DNA of 64,000 nt from UBA11524 sp045132495 (GCA_045132495.1 JBGUSK010000093.1:16533-80532), one strand, 5' to 3'. Shown: positions 31,949-40,425, numbered from the stretch's first letter. Numbers and translations: made by a program. The notes: generated by a model not told the origin, from the sequence alone.

Positions 31949-33457
31949 ATGCGAAAGCTTTTATGCATGATGCTGACCCTGATCCTCACCTGTGCGATGG
32001 CTCCCGGCGCTTATGCTGCGGAAGGCTTCACCATTGCCGGTTATGATCATGAGGAAACGGGCCATGTGTGGACGGAGAACCTTTTCTTTCAGCGCATGGA
32101 GGAAAGGACGGGCGTTCATCTTGAATTTGCTCAGTACATGACTGAGGCCTCCTGGCAGGCGGCGAAGGATCAGATGCTTGCTGGGACGATCGGGCTGCCC
32201 GATGCGCTGTTCAAGGCAGATATGTCCACCCAGGAGACCATGAAGTGGCTTGAGGCCGGGAAGATCATTGATCTCAAGCCCTATTTGGAGGAGTATGCCC
32301 CCAATCTGTGGGCGCTGCTGCAGGCGCATCCGGAATGGCTGGAAGCGGTGACGCTTCCTACGGGTGAAATCGCTGCGCTGCCTGCGATTGACGAATTGCA
32401 GTTCAACAATGCCATGTGGATCAATGCCACCTGGCTGAGCCGTGCGGGCCTCAGCATCCCCACTACGGCAGAGGAGCTGGTGAATGTTCTGCGCGTCTTC
32501 CGGGACCGAGACATGAACGGCAACGGCAAGCGGGATGATGAGATCCCGCTGACCTTCTCCAGCCTGTGGGACCTGCGCTTCCTGGGCCATGCCTTCGGCA
32601 TCAATGCCAATGATTACTACATCACCATGGATGAATCCGGCAAGGTGAGCGAGGTGCTCACCAGCGACGCTAACCGCGCTTTCCTCACCTGGCTGCATCA
32701 GCTGTGGGAGGAAGGACTGCTGGATGAAAGTGGCTTCAGCGGCCTGCGCGACCTCAGCGCAGGCAAGGAAGAGGATTCCCCGATCGTGTACGGCATGATG
32801 TTCTCCTCCACGCCGATTGAACTGCTGCATGCCTCTGCGATCAAAGAATACGCACTTCTGGAGCCGCTTGAATTTGAAGGAAAGCAAATGTACCGCGACC
32901 TGACGGGTGACGTCATCCGCGGCACCTTTGCCATCACATCTGCCTGCGATGATCCGGCGACGATGGTCAGGTGGGTGGACTACCTCTACTCCGAGGAAGG
33001 TTTCATCCTTGCTGAGGCGGGCGAAGAAGGGGAGGAGTACTCCTGGAACGACGATGGCACTTGGCTGTGGGAAACCACCTCCGAGGCCCTTGTCAACACA
33101 GTTCTGCCTGCTGCGACGCTGCGTTCCGGGATCACTATGCCTGGCTATGCTTCCCTTGACTTTCAGCAAAAGATTGATGATGCAGCGACTGTACAGGTGG
33201 TCAGCAACCTGATTCAGCTCAAGCGCATCGACAGCTTGCCTTACCCGATGGTTTATCTGACAAACGAACAGCAGGCCCGGGTGGATGAACTGATCTTGAG
33301 CATCGGCAAGTACGCCGAATACCAAATGGTTTGGTTCATCGTCGGGGATGTGGAGCTGAACGACGAAACCTGGGCGGAGTTCTGCCAGCAGGTCAAGGCC
33401 CTCGGCGTGGACGAAATGGTCGAAATCTGGCAGACTGCTGCCGATCAGCAGAAATAA
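31949..33457 (+). CDS. Extracellular solute-binding protein, family 1 (sugar-type)
   Basis: A protein of 502 aa; CGGAGGAAAGCA precedes the ATG at 31949. Signal peptide 1-24 ('LLCMMLTLILTCAMAPGAYA') without a convincing lipobox. The mature part has family-1 features: 'WTENLFFQRMEERTGVHLEF', 'IDLKPYLEEYAPNLWALL', 'EIAALPAIDELQFNNAMWINATWLSRAGL', 'PTTAEELVNVLRVFRDRDMNGNGKRDDEIPLTF' (a DxNGNGxxDD Ca-like loop) and 'WVDYLYSEEG'. It is expected to bind an oligosaccharide for an ABC transporter, but no permease gene is adjacent. Followed by a galactokinase-family gene 43 bp on. Confidence 0.85.
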   Translation: MRKLLCMMLTLILTCAMAPGAYAAEGFTIAGYDHEETGHVWTENLFFQRMEERTGVHLEFAQYMTEASWQAAKDQMLAGTIGLPDALFKADMSTQETMKWLEAGKIIDLKPYLEEYAPNLWALLQAHPEWLEAVTLPTGEIAALPAIDELQFNNAMWINATWLSRAGLSIPTTAEELVNVLRVFRDRDMNGNGKRDDEIPLTFSSLWDLRFLGHAFGINANDYYITMDESGKVSEVLTSDANRAFLTWLHQLWEEGLLDESGFSGLRDLSAGKEEDSPIVYGMMFSSTPIELLHASAIKEYALLEPLEFEGKQMYRDLTGDVIRGTFAITSACDDPATMVRWVDYLYSEEGFILAEAGEEGEEYSWNDDGTWLWETTSEALVNTVLPAATLRSGITMPGYASLDFQQKIDDAATVQVVSNLIQLKRIDSLPYPMVYLTNEQQARVDELILSIGKYAEYQMVWFIVGDVELNDETWAEFCQQVKALGVDEMVEIWQTAADQQK

Positions 33458-33500
33458 TTGCGATTTTACAGATAAAGAATTGGAAGGACGGAATTACACC

Positions 33501-34787
33501 ATGAACCAGTATGCGAACATGATCCGCAGCCTCAAGTCTCCCGAGGGGATGCAGCGCCTGATGCACCTGTACGGTGACCGGGATGGCATGCTCGTTGAGC
33601 AGACTGCCCGCTACACCGGCATCCTCAAGCGCCACGAGGAGCTCTTCCACGAGACTGAGCAGGAAGTGATGCTGATCAGCGCTCCTGGCCGCACTGAAAT
33701 CGGCGGCAACCATACCGACCACAATCGTGGCCGCGTGCTGGCTGCAGCGGTTAATCTGGACACCCTGTCCGCCGTGTCTGCCCGTAATGACATGGAAGTG
33801 CATGTCTACTCCGACGGATATGCCCCTGTGGTGCTGAATCTGGACATACTGGATGTCGTGGAGGCGGAAAAGGGCACGACAGCATCCTTGATCCGCGGCG
33901 TGGCGGCCCGTATGAAGGAACTGGGTTATAAGATCGGTGGCTTCAATGCGGCGGTCACTTCCTCCGTGGCCTCTGGTTCCGGCCTATCCTCTTCTGCGGC
34001 CTTCGAGGTCATGGTCTGCGCCATCCTGGATCAGCTGTACAATGGCTTCTGTATTGACTTCATCACCCGTGCGAAGATATCCCAGTATGCCGAGAACGTC
34101 TACTTCGGCAAGCCCAGCGGATTGCTGGATCAGATGGCTTCCTCTGCCGGCGGTCTGGTGACGGTGGACTTCCGCAACGACGATCCCGAGGTTCGCGCAA
34201 TGAACTTCGACTTTGCCAAGTACGGCTACGCGCTGGTGGTGGTCGCGACGGGCGGTTCCCATGCTGACCTGACCGACGACTACGCCGCCATTCCTGCTGA
34301 GATGAAGCAGGTGGCTGGCCTGCTGGGCGAGCCCTGGCTGCGCCGTGTGCGTCCCGAGGAGTTCTACCAGGCGATGCCCAAGCTGCGCGGCAAGGTGAGC
34401 GATCGTGCTCTGATGCGTGCGATGCACTTCTTCGAGGAGGATGAGCGCGTGGTGCGTCAGGTGTCCGCGCTGGATCGCAACGACCTGTTCGCCTTCATGT
34501 GGGAGATCATCTGCTCCGGACGTTCTTCCTACATGTATCTGCAGAATGTGTATGCGCACAATGATGACCAGAGCCTGTCTCTGGCGCTGGCGATGGCGGA
34601 GCACCTGCTGAACGACAAGGATGGCGCATGGCGCATCCATGGCGGCGGCTTCGCGGGTACGACGCTGAACTTTGTGCCTGCAGGCGAGCTGAAGCATTTC
34701 ATCGAGACGATGGAGAATGCCTTTGGTGAGCATTGCTGTCATGTGCTGGACATCCGTCCGGAAGGCCCCGCCGTGGTCAAGCTGTAA
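33501..34787 (+). CDS. galK: Galactokinase-family GHMP kinase
   Basis: A protein of 428 aa. GHMP features: 'SAPGRTEIGGNHTDHNRG' (galactokinase signature, which usually reads GRVNLIGEHTDYN), 'SSVASGSGLSSSAAFE' (ATP-binding glycine/serine loop) and the C-terminal 'IHGGGFAGTTLNFVP' (motif 3). It phosphorylates galactose or a related sugar at C1. The IGGNHTDHN variant defines a sub-branch common in Clostridia, so the exact sugar is uncertain. The upstream region has GGAAGGACGG at rather long spacing. It is co-directional with the binding protein, suggesting joint use of a galactoside. Confidence 0.85.
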   Translation: MNQYANMIRSLKSPEGMQRLMHLYGDRDGMLVEQTARYTGILKRHEELFHETEQEVMLISAPGRTEIGGNHTDHNRGRVLAAAVNLDTLSAVSARNDMEVHVYSDGYAPVVLNLDILDVVEAEKGTTASLIRGVAARMKELGYKIGGFNAAVTSSVASGSGLSSSAAFEVMVCAILDQLYNGFCIDFITRAKISQYAENVYFGKPSGLLDQMASSAGGLVTVDFRNDDPEVRAMNFDFAKYGYALVVVATGGSHADLTDDYAAIPAEMKQVAGLLGEPWLRRVRPEEFYQAMPKLRGKVSDRALMRAMHFFEEDERVVRQVSALDRNDLFAFMWEIICSGRSSYMYLQNVYAHNDDQSLSLALAMAEHLLNDKDGAWRIHGGGFAGTTLNFVPAGELKHFIETMENAFGEHCCHVLDIRPEGPAVVKL

Positions 34788-34999
34788 AGACAACCAACAA
34801 GGAACGGAAAAATGGGTTAAGGGCCTAAGGCCCTTACGGGGTGCAGGGCCGCGGAGACCCTGCCCGCCGGAGGCCCCACGCCGCAGCGTGAAAACGCCCG
34901 ACGCGCCTTTCGCGGAATCTCTGATTCCGCCGAAACAGCTCACCCAGCCCCAAAAGTAAAGTCTCTCCCGCCCAAAACACAACGCGAACAATCCCCATA

Positions 35000-35028
35000 T
35001 TGACACAACCATCCGCCTGTGCTATGAT
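35000..35028 (+). promoter_or_regulatory. ribU promoter
   Basis: TTGACA (35000-35005), 17 bp, TATGAT (35023-35028), upstream of the FMN riboswitch. Confidence 0.8.
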
Positions 35029-35082
35029 AAAAGCGCAGGCGGATTTCTGTCTGCATACAAAACTGCACAAGCCACTTGAAGC

Positions 35083-35220
35083 TTCTTCGGGGCAGGGTGA
35101 AAATCCCTACCGGCGGTAAAGCCCGCGAACGGACAGAGACGATTCCAAATGGAAATCGGATAAAGTCCGCCGACCCGGTGTGATTCCGGGGCCGACAGTT
35201 ATAGTCTGGATGAGAGAAGG
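35083..35220 (+). ncRNA. FMN riboswitch (RFN element)
   Basis: Conserved blocks are in order: TTCGGGGCAGGGTGAAA, TCCCTACCGGCGGTAAAG, AGCCCGCGA, a variable stem, GTCCGCCGACCCGGTG, GATTCCGGGGCCGACAGTTA and GTCTGGATGAGAGAAG. It binds FMN and would switch off the downstream riboflavin transporter when FMN is plentiful. The start of ribU follows about 115 nt later. Confidence 0.95.
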
Positions 35221-35336
35221 AAGCGGCGAGGATCGTTCATATATCCTGTGCCATTACAGGAAAGACGAAATCTCCTGCCCCTCGATAAGCGAACCTGCTT
35301 CGGGGGGCTGTGCGCATTTTAAGGAGGCTTGTTACC

Positions 35337-35930
35337 GTGACCAACCGCAAATCCAACCTGTCCGTACAGTACATGACCCGCATTGCCATCCTCGGCGCAC
35401 TGTCAGCGATCCTCTTCATGATCGAAATTCCCGTGGTGGCGTTCTACAAGCTGGACGTCTCGACGCTGCCTGCGCTGCTGGGGGCGTTCTCGATGGGCCC
35501 CTGGGCTGGTCTGGCGATCCTTGCAATCAAGGATATCTTCGGCCTGCTTCACTCCGGCACCATGTATGTGGGCGAGCTGGCGGACTTCATCATGGGCGCG
35601 GCGTATATCCTGCCTGCGGCGCTGATCTACCGCTACAAGAAGTCCCGTAAGAATGCGGTGATCGGCGTGATCGTGGGCACCGTGGCGATGATCGTCGTGT
35701 CCGTGCTGGTCAACTGGCTGATCATGATCCCGTTCTACATGACCGCCTTTGGCATGCCCATGGAAGCCATCATCGGTATGGCCCAGAAGGCGATGCCCTT
35801 CGTGGATTCTGAATGGGAGCTGCTGCTGTACGTCACCGCCCCCTTCAACCTGCTCAAGGGCATTGTGCTGAGCGCACTGACCTTCCTGCTGTATAAGCGG
35901 CTGAGCCCGCTGCTCCATGTCAGAAAGTGA
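35337..35930 (+). CDS. ribU: Riboflavin ECF transporter S component
   Basis: A membrane protein of 197 aa. The GTG at 35337 has AAGGAGG 9 bases upstream. Five to six hydrophobic helices; family motifs 'TRIAILGALSAILFMIEIPV', 'KLDVSTLPALLGAFSMGPWAGLAILAIKDIFGLLHSGTMYVGELADFIMGAAYILPAALIYR' and 'PFNLLKGIVLSALTFLLYKRLSP'. RibU binds riboflavin and works with the general ECF energising module (EcfT/EcfA, not in this window). Control by the FMN riboswitch supports the substrate. tsaE follows after 8 bp. Confidence 0.94.
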   Translation: MTNRKSNLSVQYMTRIAILGALSAILFMIEIPVVAFYKLDVSTLPALLGAFSMGPWAGLAILAIKDIFGLLHSGTMYVGELADFIMGAAYILPAALIYRYKKSRKNAVIGVIVGTVAMIVVSVLVNWLIMIPFYMTAFGMPMEAIIGMAQKAMPFVDSEWELLLYVTAPFNLLKGIVLSALTFLLYKRLSPLLHVRK

Positions 35931-35938
35931 GGAACCGT

Positions 35939-36376
35939 ATGCTGACCCATTCTCCCGCTGAGACCCGTGCACTGGGCCGTCAGCTGGCGCTGAGCCTGCG
36001 TGCAGGCGATGTGCTGCTCCTCTGGGGCGACCTGGGTGCGGGAAAGAGCGAATTCACCCGCGGCATTGCCGAGGGCCTGGGCGTGACGAGTACCGTGACC
36101 AGTCCATCCTTCACCATCTTGAATGTCTATGACGAAGGGAACATACCACTTTACCACTTCGACTGGTATCGCCTGAACGGCGTGGATGAGCTCTACGAAA
36201 TGGGCATGGATGAGTACCTCGGCGGCGACGGCGTGGCGGTGGTCGAATGGCCCAGTCAGTGCCCGGAGGCCATCCCGGAGACTCACCTGGCCATCCACCT
36301 GACTCCGGTGGGGGACAGCGAACGTGATGTCACATTTACCCCTATGGGGGCATTTCGGAAGATAAGTCTTGATTAA
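35939..36376 (+). CDS. tsaE: tRNA t6A modification ATPase TsaE
   Basis: A protein of 145 aa from the ATG at 35939 with GTGAGG upstream. Walker A is 'LWGDLGAGKSEFTRGIAEGLG', followed by 'VTSPSFTILNVY' and 'LYHFDWYRL'. TsaE is the ATPase that drives the TsaB-TsaD-TsaE complex making N6-threonylcarbamoyl-adenosine in tRNA. tsaB and rimI follow in the usual Firmicute order; tsaD is not in the window. Confidence 0.95.
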   Translation: MLTHSPAETRALGRQLALSLRAGDVLLLWGDLGAGKSEFTRGIAEGLGVTSTVTSPSFTILNVYDEGNIPLYHFDWYRLNGVDELYEMGMDEYLGGDGVAVVEWPSQCPEAIPETHLAIHLTPVGDSERDVTFTPMGAFRKISLD

Positions 36377-36389
36377 GGAAGTAGTTGCT

Positions 36390-37097
36390 TTGAAGATCTT
36401 AGCGATTGATACCTCCGGCCCCGTTTGCGGCGTGGCTGTGATGAAGGATGGCGCAATCGTATATGAGGCGAGCGCCATTAACCGCATGACCCACTCGGTC
36501 AATTTGCTGCCCATGATCGATACCGCGATGCAGTCCGCCGGGCTGACCGTTGCGGAGCTGGATCGTATCGCCGTTGTCAGCGGGCCTGGCTCCTTCACCG
36601 GCGTGCGCATCGGCGTGAGCACCGTCAAGGGCCTGGCCCATGCCCACAATACGCCCTGTGTGGCGGTGGACGCCTTGGAGGCCATGGCTGCCGGGGCGGG
36701 GGACTTCGGCGGGGTGATCTGCCCCATCCAGGACGCCCGCGCGGGCCAGGTGTATGGCGCAGCATTCTCCGGCGGCGAAACCCGCCCGGAACGTCTGATG
36801 CACGACATCCCCCTCAAGCTGGAGGAATACGTCGAGAGCATCCAGTCCTTTGGCGACAGGTTCCTGTTCCTGGGGGACGGCATGCCTGTCCACCGCGAGA
36901 AGCTGATCAAGCTGCTGGGCGATGCGGCGGTGTTCGCCAAGCCCCAACAGGCCTTTTTGCGGCCTGCCTCGGTGGCGTATCTGGCCTCTCTTGCGGAGGA
37001 AACCGTGGATTACCTTGCCCTGGAGCCGCTCTACCTGCGTGCGCCCAACGCCGCGCTGAACAAGAAGCTGACGGAGGGCCTCGCAAATGGTAAGTGA
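36390..37097 (+). CDS. tsaB: tRNA t6A modification protein TsaB
   Basis: A protein of 235 aa. The TTG at 36390 is preferred (AAGGAAG 8 bases upstream; the mature start 'MKILAIDTSG' fits the family); a TTG at 36369 would overlap tsaE. Actin/ASKHA-type features: 'LAIDTSGPVCGVAVM', 'HSVNLLPMID', 'VVSGPGSFTGVRIGVSTVKGLA' and 'PIQDARAGQVYGAAF'. TsaB is the scaffold partner of TsaD. It overlaps rimI by 11 bases. Confidence 0.94.
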   Translation: MKILAIDTSGPVCGVAVMKDGAIVYEASAINRMTHSVNLLPMIDTAMQSAGLTVAELDRIAVVSGPGSFTGVRIGVSTVKGLAHAHNTPCVAVDALEAMAAGAGDFGGVICPIQDARAGQVYGAAFSGGETRPERLMHDIPLKLEEYVESIQSFGDRFLFLGDGMPVHREKLIKLLGDAAVFAKPQQAFLRPASVAYLASLAEETVDYLALEPLYLRAPNAALNKKLTEGLANGK

Positions 37098-37581
37098 GAT
37101 CATCATCCGGCGGATGACAATGGCAGACGTCGACGGTGTTGCTGCCGTAGAAGCGGCGACCTTCCCGACCCCCTGGAGCCGTGATGCTTTCGCGAGTGAA
37201 ATGAAGAATGTCGCGGCCCGCTACCTCGTGGCGGAGAAGGACGGCAAGGTGATCGGCTACGCAGGTGCGTGGATCATCCTGGATGAAAGCCACATCACCA
37301 ACATTGCCGTCCTCAAGGAGGAACGCGGGCAGGGGATTGGCCGCAAGCTGACCCACGGCCTGATGCAGTATCTGTCCAACCTGGGCGCAGCCTACGCGAC
37401 GCTGGAAGTCCGCAAGAGCAATGAAGTCGCGCAAAATCTATACAAGTCCCTGGGCTTTATCAAGCTGGGCGTGCGTAAACGCTACTACGAAGACAACGGT
37501 GAGGACGCGCTCATCATGGTCTGCGACCACATGCCTGAGGCAGATCCAGACTTTGAAGAATCCGAAACCGTACATGAATGA
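37087..37581 (+). CDS. rimI: RimI-type ribosomal protein S18 alanine N-acetyltransferase
   Basis: A GNAT protein of 164 aa; GGAGGG lies 8 bases before the ATG, inside tsaB. Acetyl-CoA loop 'EERGQGIGRKL', preceded by 'IVLDESHITNIAV'-like strands ('WIILDESHITNIAVL') and followed by 'ATLEVRKSNEVAQNLYKSLGFIKLGVRKRYY', the classic RimI signature. The C-terminal 15 residues are acidic. The tsaE-tsaB-rimI order is conserved in Firmicutes. Confidence 0.94.
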   Translation: MVSEIIIRRMTMADVDGVAAVEAATFPTPWSRDAFASEMKNVAARYLVAEKDGKVIGYAGAWIILDESHITNIAVLKEERGQGIGRKLTHGLMQYLSNLGAAYATLEVRKSNEVAQNLYKSLGFIKLGVRKRYYEDNGEDALIMVCDHMPEADPDFEESETVHE

Positions 37582-37583
37582 CA

Positions 37584-37622
37584 AAGGGCGCAGTCTGCCA
37601 AAATGGACTGCGCCTTCTTCCT
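37584..37622. terminator. Bidirectional terminator after rimI
   Basis: AAGGGCGCAGTC pairs with GACTGCGCCTT (11-bp stem), then CTTCTTCCTT. It also ends the convergent oxidoreductase gene. Confidence 0.8.
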
Positions 37623-38917
37623 TATATATCAGGCCGCTGCCTGACGGAAACCTGTGCACTATGCATGGCTGGCGCGGAAATGGCCTGCCCCAGCATGGCG
37701 TAGCTTGCGCCGCAGCAGGGGCACTCCCAGGATTCGACGGCAGTGCTGTAGCGCATCTTGCAGGCACAATTGGAACATGATGGTGCATTGCGGCGGAGGC
37801 TATTCCGCACATAGATTCGGCGATGACGGCGGAGCAGCGGGCGCAGCACGGCCTTGGGGATGACTCTTCCGGGCAGAAACAGGGTATCCTCCGGAAGCGG
37901 ATGACCAAGGATTCGCCGGGCTGCTGCATCAGCTGCATGCATCGCGCCAAGAACGCCGCAGCCATCCGTTCCGGCAATGCAGAGCGTCTGGGAGTCTGGG
38001 AGCGGGCCGATCAACGGCAGGCCATCCAGCGAATGCACTGTTTGCGTATAGCGGTTATGACCTCGTGTCCAGTCTGGCAGAAGGCGGTGCAGGGCCTTCT
38101 CAAAGGCAGCCAGACGGGTCTGCTGCGATGGCATTCCCAGCCGTCCGGCGTCCCATGACGCTGAAAGACCCAGCGGCGTCGGCAGAATGCCCAATCCTTC
38201 GCTGCAAAGGGATTGCTGACAGCTATGCACCGGGAATTCGCCAGACAGATCGCAGCGGGCAAGAAGACGGCTTTCCAGAAGAGCCAGAAGAGGCGATTGC
38301 CGCAGTCCCAGCGGTTTCCCGGTCGTCAGGATGATCTGCGGTGCGTCCAGACAGCCCTGCTGGGTGCAGATGCGTCCGCTGTCGACAGCGATTACCCGGC
38401 TGCTGTGATAGATGCGGCCTCCGCGGCGAAGGATGGCAGCATACAGCGCATCCTTCCAGCGCTGGATATCGATCAAAACGCCCTGTGCGGTCAGGGAAAG
38501 CTCAACCGGGAAGGGACATCCGCCCGCATCCTGGGCGATGCTGACCGGCAACTGAAGCGCAGCAAGCAGCTCGTACTGATGCTCAAGAATAGGCAGTTCG
38601 TCATGAAAGGCGTAGGCATAGACCGGGATTTCGCGCACATAGGGCAGGGGAGCAGCCAGCAGCGAGTGCAGCTGGCTCTGGAGGCCTGCCGCGTATTGTT
38701 TCGCGATGCTGGTTCCGTAAGCAGCTGCGGCACGCATCAGGGGCGCTGCGCGAAGCAGGGATGCAGCACGGGCAGGTTCGTCACAGCTTCTCTCCCGGGC
38801 TTCCACAACGGCAACCTGCATACCGGCCTGTGAAAGTGCGGACGACAGCAGAAGCCCGGTCAATCCGCCGCCAACGATGGCTGCCTCTGCCCGATGCAGC
38901 CCTTCCAAACGATCCAT
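37622..38917 (-). CDS. FAD-dependent oxidoreductase (DAO family) with a Cys-rich C-terminal Rieske-like domain
   Basis: A protein of 431 aa; GGAGGTG lies before the ATG at 38917. The Rossmann FAD site is at 'AAIVGGGLTGLLLSSALSQAGMQVAVVEA'; the middle is glycine-oxidase-like, with 'DGLPLIGPLPDSQTLCIAGTDGCGVLGAMHAADAAARRILG' as the second FAD-contact region. DAO-Rieske fusions normally end in CxH...CxxH. Here the equivalent is C381-S-N-C-A-C and C399-P-C-C-G, so the His ligands are replaced and four to six Cys are present. It may bind zinc or a rubredoxin-like iron instead of a 2Fe-2S Rieske cluster. Substrate unknown. Its ribosome binding site is palindromic and shared with the divergent gene. 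Confidence 0.85.
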   Translation of the reverse strand: MDRLEGLHRAEAAIVGGGLTGLLLSSALSQAGMQVAVVEARERSCDEPARAASLLRAAPLMRAAAAYGTSIAKQYAAGLQSQLHSLLAAPLPYVREIPVYAYAFHDELPILEHQYELLAALQLPVSIAQDAGGCPFPVELSLTAQGVLIDIQRWKDALYAAILRRGGRIYHSSRVIAVDSGRICTQQGCLDAPQIILTTGKPLGLRQSPLLALLESRLLARCDLSGEFPVHSCQQSLCSEGLGILPTPLGLSASWDAGRLGMPSQQTRLAAFEKALHRLLPDWTRGHNRYTQTVHSLDGLPLIGPLPDSQTLCIAGTDGCGVLGAMHAADAAARRILGHPLPEDTLFLPGRVIPKAVLRPLLRRHRRIYVRNSLRRNAPSCSNCACKMRYSTAVESWECPCCGASYAMLGQAISAPAMHSAQVSVRQRPDI

Positions 38918-38923
38918 TATTTC

Positions 38924-38935
38924 ACCTCCGGAGGT
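38924..38935. promoter_or_regulatory. Palindromic ribosome binding site shared by divergent genes
   Basis: ACCTCCGGAGGT is a perfect 12-bp palindrome. Read rightwards it gives CGGAGGT before the ATG at 38940; read leftwards it gives CGGAGGT before the ATG at 38917. Only 22 bp separate the two start codons, so each promoter must lie inside the other gene. Confidence 0.85.
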
Positions 38936-38939
38936 TTCT

Positions 38940-39881
38940 ATGGCTACGATTTTGGTCACCCATGGTATTCCCACCGCCGGCCTTGAAAGGCTGGCGGGTC
39001 ACAATATCATCATTCCCGCCCCCCTCGCGGCTTACTCCATGGATGAGCTGCAAAGGTTGATTCCATCGGCGGATGCAGTGATTGCAGGAGGAAAACTTCC
39101 GGGTGACGTCATCCGGGCAGGTGGAAAGCTGCGCATTATTGCCAATTATGGCGCTGGATATGACAGTGTGGATATTGCAGCGGCAGCGGAAATGGGGATT
39201 CCGGTGACGAACATCCCCGATACGGTCACCAATGCCACTGCGGAACTGGCGATCGGCCTGATGCTGGCTGTCAGCCGCCGGATCGGCGAAATGAATCTGC
39301 GTCTGCGCAAGGAGGACAGCGCGAACCTCTTTGGCATGGGACGGTTCATGGGCAATACGCTTCATGGGCGAACACTGGGGATCATTGGATGCGGGCGCAT
39401 TGGCGCGAAGGTGGCGCTGTTTGCAAAAGCGCTGGGAATGCGGGTGATCGGGCACAGCCGTCATGCGGTCTCTGCGGAGGTGGCAGAAAATGTTGATTTG
39501 CCGACGCTGCTGTCCACCGCTGACGTGATTTCACTTCATTGTCCTTCCACGCCGGAGACGCGCCATCTGCTGAACGGGGATGCATTTTCCATGATGAAGG
39601 ATGGTGCGATCGTGGTCAACACAGCCCGAGGCGCGGTCATCGACCATGATGCTCTGGTTGAAGCACTGCGTAATGGCAAGCTGGCGGGGGCAGGTCTGGA
39701 TGTGTACCCGGAGGAGCCGCACATCCCTGCTGAATTGCTCGCCATGGACAATGTAGTCTGCACGCCTCATGTGGGTGCAAACACGGCCCAAACCCGGGCG
39801 GATATGGCCGCTGCGTGTGCGCGGCAAATCCTGGATGCGCTGGCAGGGAAAAGGCCGGAGAACATTGTCAACGGCATATAA
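38940..39881 (+). CDS. D-isomer 2-hydroxyacid dehydrogenase (NAD-binding)
   Basis: A protein of 313 aa. Catalytic domain at the N-terminus ('GGKLPGDVIRAGGKLRIIANYGAGYDSVDIAAAAEMGIPVTNIP'), NAD Rossmann fold 'LGIIGCGRIGAKVALFAKALGM', 'ISLHCPSTPETRHLLNGDAFSMMKDGAIVVNTARGAVID', then 'GLDVYPEEPHIP' (catalytic Glu) and 'CTPHVGANTAQTR' (catalytic His). It reduces a 2-keto acid to a D-hydroxy acid or the reverse; glyoxylate/hydroxypyruvate-type activity is possible. Divergent from the FAD oxidoreductase, which may share its pathway. Confidence 0.93.
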   Translation: MATILVTHGIPTAGLERLAGHNIIIPAPLAAYSMDELQRLIPSADAVIAGGKLPGDVIRAGGKLRIIANYGAGYDSVDIAAAAEMGIPVTNIPDTVTNATAELAIGLMLAVSRRIGEMNLRLRKEDSANLFGMGRFMGNTLHGRTLGIIGCGRIGAKVALFAKALGMRVIGHSRHAVSAEVAENVDLPTLLSTADVISLHCPSTPETRHLLNGDAFSMMKDGAIVVNTARGAVIDHDALVEALRNGKLAGAGLDVYPEEPHIPAELLAMDNVVCTPHVGANTAQTRADMAAACARQILDALAGKRPENIVNGI

Positions 39882-39886
39882 AAAAC

Positions 39887-39920
39887 AGACGGCATAGCCA
39901 ATCGGTCATGTCGTCTTACT
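39887..39920. terminator. Terminator between convergent genes
   Basis: AGACGGCAT pairs with ATGTCGTCT (one G-U pair), 12-nt loop, then TACTTTG on the right and a run of A (T on the minus strand) on the left. Confidence 0.7.
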
Positions 39921-40425
39921 TTGTGGGTTTGATATAGCCGTCGGGCTTGCAGCGTCCGCAGTGGAGCATCTCCATGGCCAATGCATTGCGCTGCGTGACC
40001 AAGCGAGGATCAATCATTTTGCTGCAATCCTGTTTGTCATGATGCCGAATGCCGCCGTCTGTCGGAATCCACATTGCCAATTGGCTGCTACTTGGTTCCG
40101 CCCAATTCAGCTCCTCGGGCAACATACCCCAGATCAGCAGTGTCAACGTATCGTCATCCATCGTTCCGGTAGGGAGGAGGGCGTTTTGCTGCTGAAAGCG
40201 GAGTACAGCTTGCTGGGTTTTCTCATCAAAGGCGGAGGCGTCGTCGTTGGGCGCAAGATATCCCTGAGCAATCAGGGCGTTCTGGATAAACTCCACTGCA
40301 GGCCCCTCATCGCCAAGCTGAATGAAGCAGATGCATTGCTCCAGTCCGCATTGACAAAGGAGCTCGGCACAGGCATTCAGCATTATGAGGCTGAAGATGA
40401 TCGAAATCAGAAATGTTTTTCGCAT
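39916..40425 (-). CDS. Secreted peptidoglycan-binding domain protein, possible lipoprotein
   Basis: A protein of 169 aa; GGAGG lies 7 bases before the ATG. Hydrophobic N-terminus (1-19) with 'LNAC' as a possible lipobox. Residues 35-100 match the PG_binding_1 fold ('LGDEGPAVEFIQNALIAQGYLAPNDDASAFDEKTQQAVLRFQQQNALLPTG'). The C-terminal part 'GGIRHHDKQDCSKMIDPRLVT...ALAMEMLHCGRC' is a small His/Cys motif often found behind such domains, perhaps metal-binding. It probably attaches to the cell wall. Monocistronic. Confidence 0.8.
   Translation of the reverse strand: MRKTFLISIIFSLIMLNACAELLCQCGLEQCICFIQLGDEGPAVEFIQNALIAQGYLAPNDDASAFDEKTQQAVLRFQQQNALLPTGTMDDDTLTLLIWGMLPEELNWAEPSSSQLAMWIPTDGGIRHHDKQDCSKMIDPRLVTQRNALAMEMLHCGRCKPDGYIKPTK

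Larger units (their letters stand above)
34788..35336 (+). other. Intergenic region: GC-rich repeat-like block, promoter and riboswitch leader
   Basis: 34818-34930 is GC-rich with nested inverted repeats (GGGCCTAAGGCCC; GCAGGG/CCCTGC; TTCCGCCG-type arms) and looks like the dispersed post-gene repeats found in some Clostridia. The ribU promoter follows at 35000-35028, with an inverted repeat ATCCGCCTG (35011-35019)/CAGGCGGAT (35036-35044) around its -10 box, then the FMN aptamer. A GC hairpin around 35277-35312 before the ribosome binding site is the probable expression platform. No protein gene is seen. Confidence 0.55.
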
